From an uncultured Prevotellaceae bacterium (GTDB taxonomy: Bacteria > Bacteroidota > Bacteroidia > Bacteroidales > Bacteroidaceae): 43,969 bases of DNA. Positions 23,569 through 32,902 of the stretch are shown piece after piece (positions within the stretch are counted from its first letter, which is position 1; every line of letters starts with the position of its first letter). The DNA lies in the NCBI GenBank assembly GCA_900314755.1, contig OMWH01000023.1, forward strand, positions 1 through 43,969, written 5' to 3'. The position numbers and the translations under genes were made by a program. Under the pieces are notes generated by a model. The model ran no database searches. It was not told where the DNA came from and saw only the letters and a program-made list of their open reading frames with translations.

Positions 23569-25995
23569 TCAATTAAAGCCTTCATTTGCAGAGCAAACCA
23601 GTTCTTTCCCGGTATAGTCTACTGTCTTTGACGTTCCATCTGGCAAGACAATCGTGAACTTACGAGTAGAAAGCATGCCTGGATAGTTGCCCTGCCGGTC
23701 ACCGATTGTTAATGTCTGAGTGCGGTCATTCCAATGGAAGGATATGGTCGTGTATATACCATGCTCGTAATTATACGTGTCACCTTCATCCTCATAAAGA
23801 GTAAAGTCACCATCTGCACCAGGATAGAGTAGAATCTCAAGATGGTCCCATTGTTTCTCTCCCGTGTATTGCATATCCGGTCCGAGAGGCAAGATACTGC
23901 CCGCACGCACAAACATCGGTACATGTTCGAGTGAGGTCTGAAGCGTCAGCGTCTGTCCACCTTGATAGGCTTTACCTGTCCAGAAGTCATACCAGAGGAC
24001 ACCTTTCGGCAAGTATTTCGTTACTTCCTTAGAGGCACTCCAGTCCACCATCTGTTCGCCATTCTCCATCTTCACATTCTTCTTGTCCCATCCTGTCATG
24101 GCATCCTCCCGGATAATCTGCTCCTGAGTATATTGCGGATCAAGAATTGGGGCTGCAAGGATACTGCGTCCAAACATAAACTCGTCAGTCATGTCCCACA
24201 CTTTCTTGTCTGTGGCAAAATCACAGAACAGTGGACGGAGATAACTTTCATTGTTCGATGTCACCTGCCAGGCGGTACTATATAAATAAGGTATCAGACG
24301 GTAACGCAAGCGTATCATTTTCTCTATGACATCATAGACCATCTCACCTTTCTTTCCGAACTGCCATATCTCACGAGGAGCATCAGCACCATGACTGCGG
24401 AACACAGGGCAGAAGAGTCCATATTGCATCCAACGGATATACAATTCCTGATATTGAGGGTTCTGTGGCGCTGTATTAGCACCCTTGGTATTATACCACC
24501 CACAGAAAAAACCACCGATATCCGTATTGAAATTAGGACAGCCTGTCAAAGAATAGCTTAAACCTGCGGGTACTTGTTTACGAAGCATTTCCCATGAGGA
24601 GGCGACATCACCACTCCACAGTCCTGACCCATAATGCTGTTGTCCCGCAAAGGCTGAGCGTGTCATGATGAATACTCGTTTCTGTTCTGATGTCTTACGC
24701 TGCGACTGGTAAACGCCCCGGACGGTCTCCAATGGAAAGGCATTGCGCAATGAACGCCATGTACCATTTAGACCGGCTTTGTGGTCGTAGTCAGACTCTT
24801 TCGGATTGAAGAAATCAGGGTCGGTAGAATCCATCCACCATGCGTCCGTTCCTTTATCGAAGAGCGTTTTCAAATTCTGCCAATATATATCCCGTGCTTC
24901 CTGTGAGAAGGCATCATAGACGCGCACACCAGACGGATAGTCCATACGTGGCGGCCATCCTGTGAGTCCGCTCTGGGGCCATGTCTCAAAATCAAACAGC
25001 AGTCCCTTCTCATCCAGTTGGCGGTATGCCTTGGTCTTTGGACCGAAACTTGCCCAGATAGAAATCATGAAGTGGGCGTTCTTCTTGTGGATGTCGCTGA
25101 TCATCTGCTCTCCGTGAGCGTACTCCTCCGTGAGGAAATCCATGGCATTCCACAGGTAGTTCGAGCCCCAGTACTGCCAGTCTTGGATGATACCATCAAG
25201 TGGCACCTGTAACTCACGGTACCTGTCGACCACCGAGAGCACCTCGGCAGCACTCTTGTAGCGTTCCTTACACTGCCAGAAACCGTAAGTCCATAAGGGG
25301 AACATCGGAACATCACCTGAGAGATGACGCATCTGTGCAATCACACCATCCGCACTTCCACCATACATGAAATAGTAGTCCTCACAATCTCCCACCTCCG
25401 ACGAGAACGACATGCCCTTTACTGGGTCATCATCAAACTGCGTACGGGAGTAGTTGTCCCAATAGATGCCCCAGCCTTTGACGGACTGTAAGACATTCTG
25501 GAAGTCCTCCAGATTAGACTGTTCCATCAACTTGTGCTCACCACGACGGTTCATCTTGCCATTCTGGATAGTGCCAAGACCATAGATCGCCTCGTCTTTG
25601 TCGAGTTGGAAACTCTGCGTCACACGATATTTACCGGCATCCGGTCCTTCTGTCCGTGTCTCAAAGGTAACAGCCCCTTTCTCGCGGAGTAGCGTCTTAC
25701 CCTTAGCAGAGAAAGTGAGAGCACCTGTCTTTGAGTCCATCACCACCGTAAGTACTTCACTACTCACGGTATTGCCCTTCTGAATCACCTTCACATTCTC
25801 CGGCTTCGCTATCACCACGAGCCCCTGCTTGTCATATTTATGACCTGCAGGCGACTTCAGGACCCTCACTGTTCTGGGGGTGTAGAACTCTAACCGTACT
25901 GTCGTTTCCCCTGTTTGAATCTCCACAGGGTTCCCACTCATTACAACTGCTGTCATGCACAACAATGTTGTCAAAATACTTTTTCGTTTCATCAC
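23569..25995 (-). CDS. Secreted GH31 alpha-xylosidase/alpha-glucosidase
   Basis: An 808-residue protein with a signal peptide, an N-terminal beta-sandwich, and a GH31 catalytic barrel. The nucleophile is D389 in WWMDSTDPD and the acid/base D463 in LWSGDV. A DUF5110-type C-terminal domain follows (GDFTLYEDEGDTYNYEHG). The WMDST/DPD signature and GWPPRMDYP favour alpha-xylosidase (xyloglucan side chains) over alpha-glucosidase, but this is a family guess. Together with the facing GH5 gene it could release xylose and glucose from xyloglucan. No SusC/SusD genes are nearby, so this is not a full utilisation locus. Confidence 0.9.
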   Translation of the reverse strand: MMKRKSILTTLLCMTAVVMSGNPVEIQTGETTVRLEFYTPRTVRVLKSPAGHKYDKQGLVVIAKPENVKVIQKGNTVSSEVLTVVMDSKTGALTFSAKGKTLLREKGAVTFETRTEGPDAGKYRVTQSFQLDKDEAIYGLGTIQNGKMNRRGEHKLMEQSNLEDFQNVLQSVKGWGIYWDNYSRTQFDDDPVKGMSFSSEVGDCEDYYFMYGGSADGVIAQMRHLSGDVPMFPLWTYGFWQCKERYKSAAEVLSVVDRYRELQVPLDGIIQDWQYWGSNYLWNAMDFLTEEYAHGEQMISDIHKKNAHFMISIWASFGPKTKAYRQLDEKGLLFDFETWPQSGLTGWPPRMDYPSGVRVYDAFSQEARDIYWQNLKTLFDKGTDAWWMDSTDPDFFNPKESDYDHKAGLNGTWRSLRNAFPLETVRGVYQSQRKTSEQKRVFIMTRSAFAGQQHYGSGLWSGDVASSWEMLRKQVPAGLSYSLTGCPNFNTDIGGFFCGWYNTKGANTAPQNPQYQELYIRWMQYGLFCPVFRSHGADAPREIWQFGKKGEMVYDVIEKMIRLRYRLIPYLYSTAWQVTSNNESYLRPLFCDFATDKKVWDMTDEFMFGRSILAAPILDPQYTQEQIIREDAMTGWDKKNVKMENGEQMVDWSASKEVTKYLPKGVLWYDFWTGKAYQGGQTLTLQTSLEHVPMFVRAGSILPLGPDMQYTGEKQWDHLEILLYPGADGDFTLYEDEGDTYNYEHGIYTTISFHWNDRTQTLTIGDRQGNYPGMLSTRKFTIVLPDGTSKTVDYTGKELVCSANEGFN

Positions 25996-26028
25996 ATGTT
26001 TATGAGTCGTTTCATTTACTTATCCTTG

Positions 26029-26036
26029 CGAAGGTA
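26029..26036 (-). promoter_or_regulatory. -7 box upstream of the GH31 gene
   Basis: TACCTTCG on the minus strand, 33 nt before the start codon. A -33 box at the right distance is not evident; that region lies near the end of menE. Confidence 0.45.
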
Positions 26037-26052
26037 CTTCTTTAATATCATG

Positions 26053-27045
26053 TTACCGGGTTGCCAACCGTTCCGCTTCCGCACGAGCGGGTTTTCCTGT
26101 TTCTGTCATGGGGAGATGGTCGACAGAAAGATACTTGCGAGGCTGCCAGTATTTAGGAAGTACCTGACGGCAAATACCCTGAATAGTTGGAATATCATGC
26201 GCCTCGGTGAGTAGGACGACTTGCTCACCCAGCCGTTGATCAGGTGCCTTAGTAATCATATAGGGTACGTGAAGATGCGGATGCAACAGCCGTTCCACCT
26301 CCTCTATCTGTATCTTGATACCCCCCGAGCAGATCACATTATCTTTTCTGCCGAGGATACGGAATTGTTGAGTTGAAAGTTGAAAGTTGAAAGATGAAAG
26401 ATGACAGTTGGCAGGTGACAGTTCGGCAATATCGTTGGTGACAAGGGGACCGTCATGAACGGCAGGGGCATTGATGACAAGACAATCTTCCTCATTCAAT
26501 GACACATCAACTCCCTCGAAAGGAGTATACCAGTCGCTACGTTCAGGTCCGTTGAGCCGCCGGAGGGCGATATGTGACAGTGTCTCTGTCATCCCATACG
26601 TGCTCCACACAGCATTGGGTAAGTCTTTCAATGCCGCCGCTAACTCATCGTTGACGGCACCACCACCGATGATCAGATGACGAATCTGCAGCAGACGCTC
26701 GGGAGCCTGTTGTAACAGGTTCCATACCTGCAAGGGTACCATCGCCGCAAAATCGACAGGCCCATCCCACTCTGGACAACCTTTCGGCTCCACACTGACT
26801 AATCGCATGCCGCAAGTCAAGGCACGTACCACCATCATCTTTCCCGCGATATAGTCGAGGGGCATACAGAGCAATGCCGTGTCACCCTCTTTCAGTCCCA
26901 GAAACTGACACGTGATACGTGCCGAAGCCTCCATGCGCCGTTTCTCCACGAGCAAAGGTTTCGGCTTACCTGTCGACCCGCTGGTATGCACCAGTACTGT
27001 CGGACGGTCGTAATGCCACTCGTTTAAGAATTCGCTGAGATCCAT
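26053..27045 (-). CDS. menE: O-succinylbenzoate-CoA ligase MenE (short form)
   Basis: A 330-residue AMP-forming ligase that activates o-succinylbenzoate with CoA in menaquinone synthesis. The P-loop TSGSTGKPK is at residues 21-29, followed by YGMTETLSHIA, GRKDNVICSGGIKI and the C-terminal catalytic Lys (K318) in TETGKPAR. It lacks much of the N-terminal domain of the roughly 450-residue E. coli enzyme. Residues about 208-225 (SPANCHLSSFNFQLSTQ) lie between the expected TNDIAEL and FRILGRKDN blocks and are encoded by a seven-unit heptamer repeat. The start overlaps menC by 22 nt. Last gene of the men operon. Confidence 0.9.
   Translation of the reverse strand: MDLSEFLNEWHYDRPTVLVHTSGSTGKPKPLLVEKRRMEASARITCQFLGLKEGDTALLCMPLDYIAGKMMVVRALTCGMRLVSVEPKGCPEWDGPVDFAAMVPLQVWNLLQQAPERLLQIRHLIIGGGAVNDELAAALKDLPNAVWSTYGMTETLSHIALRRLNGPERSDWYTPFEGVDVSLNEEDCLVINAPAVHDGPLVTNDIAELSPANCHLSSFNFQLSTQQFRILGRKDNVICSGGIKIQIEEVERLLHPHLHVPYMITKAPDQRLGEQVVLLTEAHDIPTIQGICRQVLPKYWQPRKYLSVDHLPMTETGKPARAEAERLATR
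26373..26421 (-). repeat. 7-bp tandem repeat (7 units) inside menE
   Basis: Plus-strand units TTGAAAG, TTGAAAG, TTGAAAG, ATGAAAG, ATGACAG, TTGGCAG, GTGACAG, with no gaps. Units decay toward 26421. Total 49 bp, read in frame as part of MenE. Confidence 0.9.
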
Positions 27046-28061
27046 AACTGGTCACCACGTATTTCCAAAGGCATGGGAATATTATCGGTAAAGAGCTGAC
27101 CGGTACCCAGTCCCTGTGGCATGCGGATGCCGGGACCATAGATGTCAGCGGCAAGCTGGGCAACGGCATTCAGCCCGACATTACTCTCCAGGGCAGAGGT
27201 AATCCATGAGCCGATTCCCATGTCACGAGCGATGTCCACCCACTCACAAACACCGGTCATACCCCCATGTAAAGATGGTTTCAGGATAATATATGCCGGA
27301 CGGATGATGTTCAGCATCTGCCGTTTCTGTTCTGGGTCATTGACACCTATCAGTTCCTCATCCAAGGCAATACGCAAAGGAGACTCACGGCAGAGTTCCG
27401 CCATGTTCCCCCATTGTCCTGCCTTGATGGGTTGCTCGATAGAGTGCAGGGCATATTGCGAGAGCAGCTCCAGTTTATACAAAGCCTCATCGAAAGGGAA
27501 GGCACCATTGGCATCCACCCGCAGCTCGATCTCCCGGGGACCGAATCGCTCACGGATTTTCTTCAATAAGGCAAGCTCCGCATCGAAGTCTATGGCACCA
27601 ATCTTCAATTTGACACAACGGAAACCCTGTGCCAACTTTTCCTCGATGCGCTCCCGCATCTCCTCGAAAGTTCCCATCCATACCAGTCCGTTGATAGGGA
27701 TGCCCTCTTCGCCACGAGCAAAAGGAGAGTCAAATAGGAGTGGAGCGTTGGAAGATGAGTGTTGAGCGTTGAGCGAGTACCATGCTGTCTCCAAGCCGAA
27801 GAGCATGGAGGGATAGTCGCGCATCGCCTCTGTATCCAGCTCACCCGTCCGCTCCATGTCATCACAGAAATGACGGAGCATCAAAGCATAATTAGGTATA
27901 TCGTCACAGCTGAGGTTGGGCAAGGGAGCACACTCCCCTACTCCGACCCGTTCACCATCGGTCATCTTAACCAGCCAGATACGACGCTCGGTATATACAC
28001 CCCGACTGGTACCTGCCGGCTGCTTGAAATGGAGCACACGCTCCTCTATCTCTATCTTCAT
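27024..28061 (-). CDS. menC: o-Succinylbenzoate synthase MenC
   Basis: A 345-residue enolase-superfamily enzyme that dehydrates SHCHC to o-succinylbenzoate. Visible motifs: catalytic Lys in CVKLKIG, metal ligands in [15 protein letters not shown] and ALDEELI, and the second Lys in ILKPSLHGG. Residues about 96-108 ([12 protein letters not shown]) are encoded by five heptamer repeats at 27740-27774. They lie in the loop before the barrel, a place that could tolerate insertion. It overlaps menB (ATGA) and menE. Confidence 0.92.
   Translation of the reverse strand: MKIEIEERVLHFKQPAGTSRGVYTERRIWLVKMTDGERVGVGECAPLPNLSCDDIPNYALMLRHFCDDMERTGELDTEAMRDYPSMLFGLETAWYSLNAQHSSSNAPLLFDSPFARGEEGIPINGLVWMGTFEEMRERIEEKLAQGFRCVKLKIGAIDFDAELALLKKIRERFGPREIELRVDANGAFPFDEALYKLELLSQYALHSIEQPIKAGQWGNMAELCRESPLRIALDEELIGVNDPEQKRQMLNIIRPAYIILKPSLHGGMTGVCEWVDIARDMGIGSWITSALESNVGLNAVAQLAADIYGPGIRMPQGLGTGQLFTDNIPMPLEIRGDQLWISANS
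27740..27774 (-). repeat. 7-bp tandem repeat (5 units) inside menC
   Basis: Plus-strand units GTGGAGC, GTTGGAA, GATGAGT, GTTGAGC, GTTGAGC. The same family as the arrays in menD and menE; the frame is kept. Confidence 0.85.
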
Positions 28062-28873
28062 GGAATCTTCGGATATTGGTCGAAATCTGGTTTACGTTTC
28101 TCCAAGAACGCCTTACCACCCTCCTGTGCCTCATCGAGGAAATAATACAACATCGTGGCATCACCAGCCAACTGCTGGATACCAGCCTGTCCGTCAAGTT
28201 CCGCATTCAGACCAGCCTTGATCATACGGAGAGCGATGGGTGAGCGTTCCATCATCTCCTCAGCCCATGCCACGCACTCATCCTCCAACTGGTCGAAGGG
28301 CACCACCTTATTGACCATACCCATCTCCTCAGCCTCTTTTGCTGAGTACTGCCGACACAAGAACCATATCTCACGTGCCTTCTTCTGTCCTACGATGCGG
28401 GCAAGGTAACTGCTACCGAAACCAGCATCAAAAGAACCAACCTTCGGACCTGTCTGTCCGAAGATGGCATTCTCGGAAGCGATGGTCAGGTCACATACCA
28501 AGTGCAGCACATGACCGCCACCGATGGCATAGCCGTTGACCATGGCGATGACAGGTTTCGGCAAGCGACGGATCTGCATCTGTACGTCAAGGACACTCAG
28601 ACGGGGTACTCCCTCGTCGTCTACATACCCGCCACGTCCTTTAACATGCATGTCTCCACCCGAGCAGAAAGCTTTGTCGCCGGCACCTGTCAGCAACACC
28701 ACACGGATGTTCTGCATCTCACGGCAAAGGGCGAAAGCCTGCGACAGTTCCAATGTCGTCTTGGGCGTAAAGGCATTACGATAACGGGGACGGTTGATGG
28801 TAATCTTTGCAATCCCATGATACTCTTCGAAGAGGATCTCTTCGAACTTCCTAATCTCTTTCCATTCTCTCAT
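28058..28873 (-). CDS. menB: 1,4-dihydroxy-2-naphthoyl-CoA synthase MenB
   Basis: A 271-residue crotonase-fold enzyme that closes the second ring of naphthoquinone from o-succinylbenzoyl-CoA. Typical blocks are [46 protein letters not shown] and [24 protein letters not shown] 28873 is chosen ([18 protein letters not shown], as in relatives). A TTG at 28882 would add three residues but is part of a TTGAA repeat. It overlaps menC by 4 nt. Confidence 0.95.
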   Translation of the reverse strand: MREWKEIRKFEEILFEEYHGIAKITINRPRYRNAFTPKTTLELSQAFALCREMQNIRVVLLTGAGDKAFCSGGDMHVKGRGGYVDDEGVPRLSVLDVQMQIRRLPKPVIAMVNGYAIGGGHVLHLVCDLTIASENAIFGQTGPKVGSFDAGFGSSYLARIVGQKKAREIWFLCRQYSAKEAEEMGMVNKVVPFDQLEDECVAWAEEMMERSPIALRMIKAGLNAELDGQAGIQQLAGDATMLYYFLDEAQEGGKAFLEKRKPDFDQYPKIP

Positions 28874-28876
28874 AAA

Positions 28877-28900
28877 CTTCAATATTTCAATTCTTCAATT
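28877..28900 (-). repeat. 8-bp TTGAA repeat at the menD/menB junction
   Basis: TTCAA on the plus strand at 28878, 28886 and 28894, period 8. The menD stop codon and its last residues (KLKN) are inside the array, and the array extends to the menB leader. Confidence 0.85.
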
Positions 28901-30437
28901 TTATATAATAGTCCCTATATACCCGCTCATCCTCAGCGGCATCCGTAAACACCTCCAAAAGCATGGGGCGGTCACTCTGTTCTTGGAGCAGCCTATCGAT
29001 ACCGTCCTGCATCTCCACCATGTTCTCGGCTCTCATATAAACGACATCATTCTGTTCACAGATCCCCTTTGCGGAAGTATGATGCTCGGCAGCAACATAC
29101 TTGTCACGTGCAGGACTCTGTTCCAAGCCTTGCAACATATTAAAAATTCCCCCTTTACCATTATTCATCAGAAGGATACGGAAGTTTCCCCGTAAACTCT
29201 GGTTCCACAGCGCATTCTGGTCGTAGAAGAAACTAAGGTCACCAATGACACAGAACACAAGGTCGTCCGTCACAAGGGAATAGCCCGCAGCTGTGGACAA
29301 GGAGCCGTCAATACCATTGACACCACGATTACAATAAAATGGATGGCAGGCATAAATATTTGCCAGACGGACTGCGGTACTGTTTGCATAGTGGAGGGAT
29401 GAGAGTTGAGCGTTGAGAGTTGAGAGTTGAGAGTTGAAGTATTTCACGGTAGCCATTTGCGAATAGGCTGGCATATAAGCCAATGCATGGCGATGCACAC
29501 GTTCCAGTAATTCATTCCACAACTGTACGAACGGGTGCGGTTGCTGCTCTAACATAAACCGTATCTGGTCAGCAACAACAGCATGATCACCCATCAAGAC
29601 ATGGGTCAGGTTCATAAAGGGATCCGTCACCTCCCCCGATTCATTTACCATCCATGTTTCCTTCGCCTTACGGAGGAAGCGTTTCCATCGCTTGCTAACG
29701 ATACTTCCACCGGTATAGAGCACAAAGTCAGGCACATAGCGTTCATCATCCTCTACCAAGGACACCGCTTCATCCATATGTGGGTTGAAAGGCTGACCAG
29801 CTACCAACATGGGACGTTTTGCCTGCATGAACATACGCAAGATGTGTGACAATGTATGCGGTTGGATATCAGCAGGTGTACGTTCTATTTTCCTCTCCTC
29901 AGGAAGATGCTCCCATGTGTACTCAAAGAGTGGTTCACTGATAGGGACATTGATATGAACAGGAGCATGACACTCCATCAACGCCTCGTTGACCAGGCGG
30001 TTGCAATACCAACGCTCTTCCTCATCATGTGGCTCGGGCAACGATACTGCCTTTTTCACAAATCGTCCCAAAGCATCGGGCTGTGGCAGGGTCTGTCCGT
30101 CTAACTGATCTATCCATGCCGCAGGACGATCGGCAGAAATGACAACCAGCGACTGATGCTGGTAATATGCCTCTGCAACGGCTGGAGCGAGGTTGAGCAA
30201 TGCCGTACCACTGGTGACACAAACGACAACAGGAGTATCGGTAGCCTGCGCCATACCCAACGCATAGAATCCTGCTGACCGCTCATCGGTCACCGGATAA
30301 CAAAGGATGTCCGGGCACTCATTGAGATTATGTACGATAGGAGAATTACGACTACCCGGACATACAACGGCGTGACGGATGCCATGTGCCACCAACAAAG
30401 CAGTGAGTATGTTTATATGATCTTTATTACTATACAT
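28887..30437 (-). CDS. menD: SEPHCHC synthase MenD
   Basis: A 516-residue thiamine diphosphate enzyme that joins isochorismate and 2-oxoglutarate. Family blocks are [51 protein letters not shown], and the ThDP-binding [13 protein letters not shown] with [17 protein letters not shown] 30437 is preferred; a GTG three bases earlier is possible. Residues near 334-350 ([14 protein letters not shown]) come from a heptamer repeat in the linker before the ThDP-binding domain. The last four residues come from the 8-bp array at the menB junction. Confidence 0.94.
   Translation of the reverse strand: MYSNKDHINILTALLVAHGIRHAVVCPGSRNSPIVHNLNECPDILCYPVTDERSAGFYALGMAQATDTPVVVCVTSGTALLNLAPAVAEAYYQHQSLVVISADRPAAWIDQLDGQTLPQPDALGRFVKKAVSLPEPHDEEERWYCNRLVNEALMECHAPVHINVPISEPLFEYTWEHLPEERKIERTPADIQPHTLSHILRMFMQAKRPMLVAGQPFNPHMDEAVSLVEDDERYVPDFVLYTGGSIVSKRWKRFLRKAKETWMVNESGEVTDPFMNLTHVLMGDHAVVADQIRFMLEQQPHPFVQLWNELLERVHRHALAYMPAYSQMATVKYFNSQLSTLNAQLSSLHYANSTAVRLANIYACHPFYCNRGVNGIDGSLSTAAGYSLVTDDLVFCVIGDLSFFYDQNALWNQSLRGNFRILLMNNGKGGIFNMLQGLEQSPARDKYVAAEHHTSAKGICEQNDVVYMRAENMVEMQDGIDRLLQEQSDRPMLLEVFTDAAEDERVYRDYYIKLKN
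29391..29439 (-). repeat. 7-bp tandem repeat (7 units) inside menD
   Basis: Plus-strand units GTGGAGG, GATGAGA, GTTGAGC, GTTGAGA, GTTGAGA, GTTGAGA, GTTGAAG. A 7-bp unit without stop codons gives the same seven-residue cycle (N-S-Q-L-S-T-L) in any phase. Confidence 0.9.
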
Positions 30438-30440
30438 CAC

Positions 30441-30475
30441 AACTATGAACTATGAACTAATAACTATGAACTATA
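30441..30475 (-). repeat. 7-bp tandem repeat at the menF/menD junction
   Basis: Units AACTATG, AACTATG, AACTAAT, AACTATG, AACTATA. On the minus strand, rotated, the unit is GTTCATA. The menF stop (TAG, 30457-30459) and the residues before it lie inside the array, which ends 4 nt before the menD ATG. Confidence 0.88.
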
Positions 30476-31479
30476 TTACGCATGGTATCGAGTTTGATCT
30501 CCGTTTCCTGCCATTCCTGCTCTTCCTGACTGTCTTTCAAAATACCACCACCGGCATACAGCCGGTAGCCGTTAGTGAAAATCTCCATACATCGAAGAGT
30601 CACAAAAAGGTTGGTCTTTCCCTCCACCTGTAATGGTCCCATAAAACCACTATAGTAACTACGGTCATGATGCTCGTTATGCTGGATGAAATGGAAGGCA
30701 TCCTGCTTGGGAAGCCCACAGACGGCAGGTGTCGGATGAAGTGCTTGGATAAGATCACCAATACCTTGACTATTGTTCAGCTTAAATTGGAAGTCACTAC
30801 GCAGATGAGCAAGATGTCCGGCACGAATAGTACGAGGTCCACTCTCCTTAAAGTCTGACGTGAACTGCTCCAATTGCTCTGTGATATATGTCGCCACATA
30901 ACGCTGTTCCTGGATATTCTTGTCGCTCCACAGCACTTCCTCACTAAACGGCATTGTTCCTGCCAATGCTACAGTGTTCCATTCCTCATCTCCACCCGAC
31001 AACAAGATTTCTGGGGTTGCCACCAGCCACATTCCACTGGTGGGTGTTGAGACCAGAATAATCATCATACGAGGATAACTGGCACAAGCACGTTGATATA
31101 ATTCCACCGGTGATGCCGTACTATCAGCAGGAATGAAGATGCTACGGGAGAGTACCAACTTTGAGAAATCGTGATTCTCCAGATGGGCATGGAAATTGGA
31201 GAAATCAATATGATAGTCTGTCCGAGGATCGGTAGAGATTGACGGTGAAGCAATGGTCGGTTCTGTCTCCAACTGTCCCCAAGGAATATCATGCGTCACC
31301 ACATCAGGGCGTATTAACAGGATAGGACGATCGACAGAAGAGGCAAAAGGAGCGATAACAAATCCACCCTTACCACTTAGTTCCGCACACGAAGTGACTT
31401 CGAGAGGCTCACCCGATGTCTGCATCACCAGCGTCTGCTGCTGTTGATAGGGCAAACGGAAAAGGGCGAAACTCCGCAT
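30457..31479 (-). CDS. menF: Isochorismate synthase MenF
   Basis: A 340-residue chorismate-utilising enzyme that starts menaquinone synthesis. The C-terminal half shows the family blocks: LVLSRSIFI, MIILVSTPTSGMWLVATPEILL, ALAGTMPFSEEVLWSDKNIQEQ, HPTPAVCGLPKQDAFHFIQHNE and YYSGFMGP. The final residues (NIVHSY) and the stop are encoded by the 7-bp array shared with the menD leader. It starts 1 nt after the thioesterase gene ends, so the two are coupled. Confidence 0.92.
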   Translation of the reverse strand: MRSFALFRLPYQQQQTLVMQTSGEPLEVTSCAELSGKGGFVIAPFASSVDRPILLIRPDVVTHDIPWGQLETEPTIASPSISTDPRTDYHIDFSNFHAHLENHDFSKLVLSRSIFIPADSTASPVELYQRACASYPRMMIILVSTPTSGMWLVATPEILLSGGDEEWNTVALAGTMPFSEEVLWSDKNIQEQRYVATYITEQLEQFTSDFKESGPRTIRAGHLAHLRSDFQFKLNNSQGIGDLIQALHPTPAVCGLPKQDAFHFIQHNEHHDRSYYSGFMGPLQVEGKTNLFVTLRCMEIFTNGYRLYAGGGILKDSQEEQEWQETEIKLDTMRNIVHSY

Positions 31480-31480
31480 A

Positions 31481-31894
31481 CTATTTACGATTTTTAATGA
31501 TATAGTTCGTTACTCGGACGGTGGATATCAACTCCTCTGCAGTGTTCTTGATTTCCACGTGCCATACATGCAGGGTACTGCCACGATGCTGTAAGCGAGC
31601 ATAGGCAGTAACCATATCGCCTTCACTGACCGTTTGTACATGACTGCCGCTGACTTCTATACCGACACAGGCACAATCAGGACAGAGAGCAGAAGAGCCC
31701 ACACCTGCCACATTCTCTGCCAAAGCAAGAGATGCTCCCCCACTTAGGAAGCCAAATGGCTGGCGGTTACGCTCATCCACTTTCATACGTGCCATACAAG
31801 TATCGTCCTCGGGTGTGGAGATAAACTCCATCCCGAGGGCTGTACTCAAATTCGGTTTACTATTGATAATCTGATTGATTCTTTCTACGTTCAT
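31481..31894 (-). CDS. PaaI-type hotdog thioesterase, probable DHNA-CoA thioesterase
   Basis: A 137-residue hotdog-fold protein with the PaaI-type motif NRQPFGFLSGGASLALAENVAG (conserved Gly-rich turn and Glu in LAEN). Its place directly upstream of menF, in one operon with menD-B-C-E, points to MenI, which hydrolyses 1,4-dihydroxy-2-naphthoyl-CoA. That assignment rests on context; family members also act on phenylacetyl-CoA. One base overlaps the upstream ROK gene. Confidence 0.85.
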   Translation of the reverse strand: MNVERINQIINSKPNLSTALGMEFISTPEDDTCMARMKVDERNRQPFGFLSGGASLALAENVAGVGSSALCPDCACVGIEVSGSHVQTVSEGDMVTAYARLQHRGSTLHVWHVEIKNTAEELISTVRVTNYIIKNRK

Positions 31895-32874
31895 TATTTA
31901 AAAAGTGAATATTCTGGAACTTCCCAAGCGAGGGCACTGGCACCTAAGACATCACGCTCACGGTCGTCCAATTTTGACACGATGATTTTCACCTTGCCAC
32001 GCATATTACCAAACACATTTTCCTCAAACGACTCACGAGTAGGTCCCAGCAACCACTTGCCCGCATGAGAGATACCTCCCGTCAGAATGATTGCCTGAGG
32101 ATTGACGATGCTGGCATAGTTGGCTAATCCCAAACCAAACATATGACCAGTACGGCGATATACTTCTATCGCCATCTCGTCACCCTTGTCGCAACACTCC
32201 TTTATCGTTCGTGGTGTCAATTTCTCTAAATCTCTCATCAGAGACGGTTTATCAGATTCTTCCATCATCTCCGTTGCTGTACGGACAATGCCCTTTGCCC
32301 CGACATAAGCCTCAAGACAACCCGACTTACCACAGCCACATACACGACCATTCTCTACGACACAGGTATGACCAATCTCCCCCGCAAAGCCTTGAAAGCC
32401 CTGATGCTCATGTCCGCTGGAGAAGAAACAGCTTCCCAATCCAACACCAAGATTAATGACAATAAAGTCCTTCATTCCATGTGCAGACCCAAAGGCATGC
32501 TCACCCAAAGCCGATACATGTGCATCATTCGCCAAAGCGACAGCCAACCCCAGGCGGTCACGCATCATGGCTGCCAATGGAATCTCTCCTTTCCAGGGCA
32601 GATTGGGGGCGTTTACAATATTGCCTGTAATAAAGCTGGCACTCGGTGAACTGATTCCCACGGAGCGTATCTTCTCATAGCCTCCATTCGCCTCTACAAT
32701 CGTGACAATATCCTCACTCAATTTTGAGACAAAATTGTTCACGTCCTGATAGTTCGTAGTCACAAAACTATCTTCAGCGATAATGTTCCCCCTGATGTCA
32801 ACAACCGCGTAGGTGGTCAGTTCATTACTGATGTCAACACCAACGACTCTTGTTTTGATATTATCTTCTTCCAT
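31894..32874 (-). CDS. ROK-family protein, copy nearest the men genes
   Basis: A 326-residue ROK (sugar kinase/repressor) protein without a helix-turn-helix. The ROK zinc site is intact: GEIGHT and CGCGKSGCLEAY. The catalytic Asp is kept (D117 in ANDAH). The phosphate loop is altered: after D14 the usual GGT reads S16-N-E18. It ends ALAWEVPEYSLFK like its two neighbours. It could be a sugar kinase with an unusual ATP site or a sugar-sensing partner of other proteins. It overlaps the thioesterase start by one base, which ties the ROK genes to the men operon. Confidence 0.85.
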   Translation of the reverse strand: MEEDNIKTRVVGVDISNELTTYAVVDIRGNIIAEDSFVTTNYQDVNNFVSKLSEDIVTIVEANGGYEKIRSVGISSPSASFITGNIVNAPNLPWKGEIPLAAMMRDRLGLAVALANDAHVSALGEHAFGSAHGMKDFIVINLGVGLGSCFFSSGHEHQGFQGFAGEIGHTCVVENGRVCGCGKSGCLEAYVGAKGIVRTATEMMEESDKPSLMRDLEKLTPRTIKECCDKGDEMAIEVYRRTGHMFGLGLANYASIVNPQAIILTGGISHAGKWLLGPTRESFEENVFGNMRGKVKIIVSKLDDRERDVLGASALAWEVPEYSLFK

Positions 32875-32902
32875 GAGTAAATGTAATAATTAAGTTATAT
32901 AT

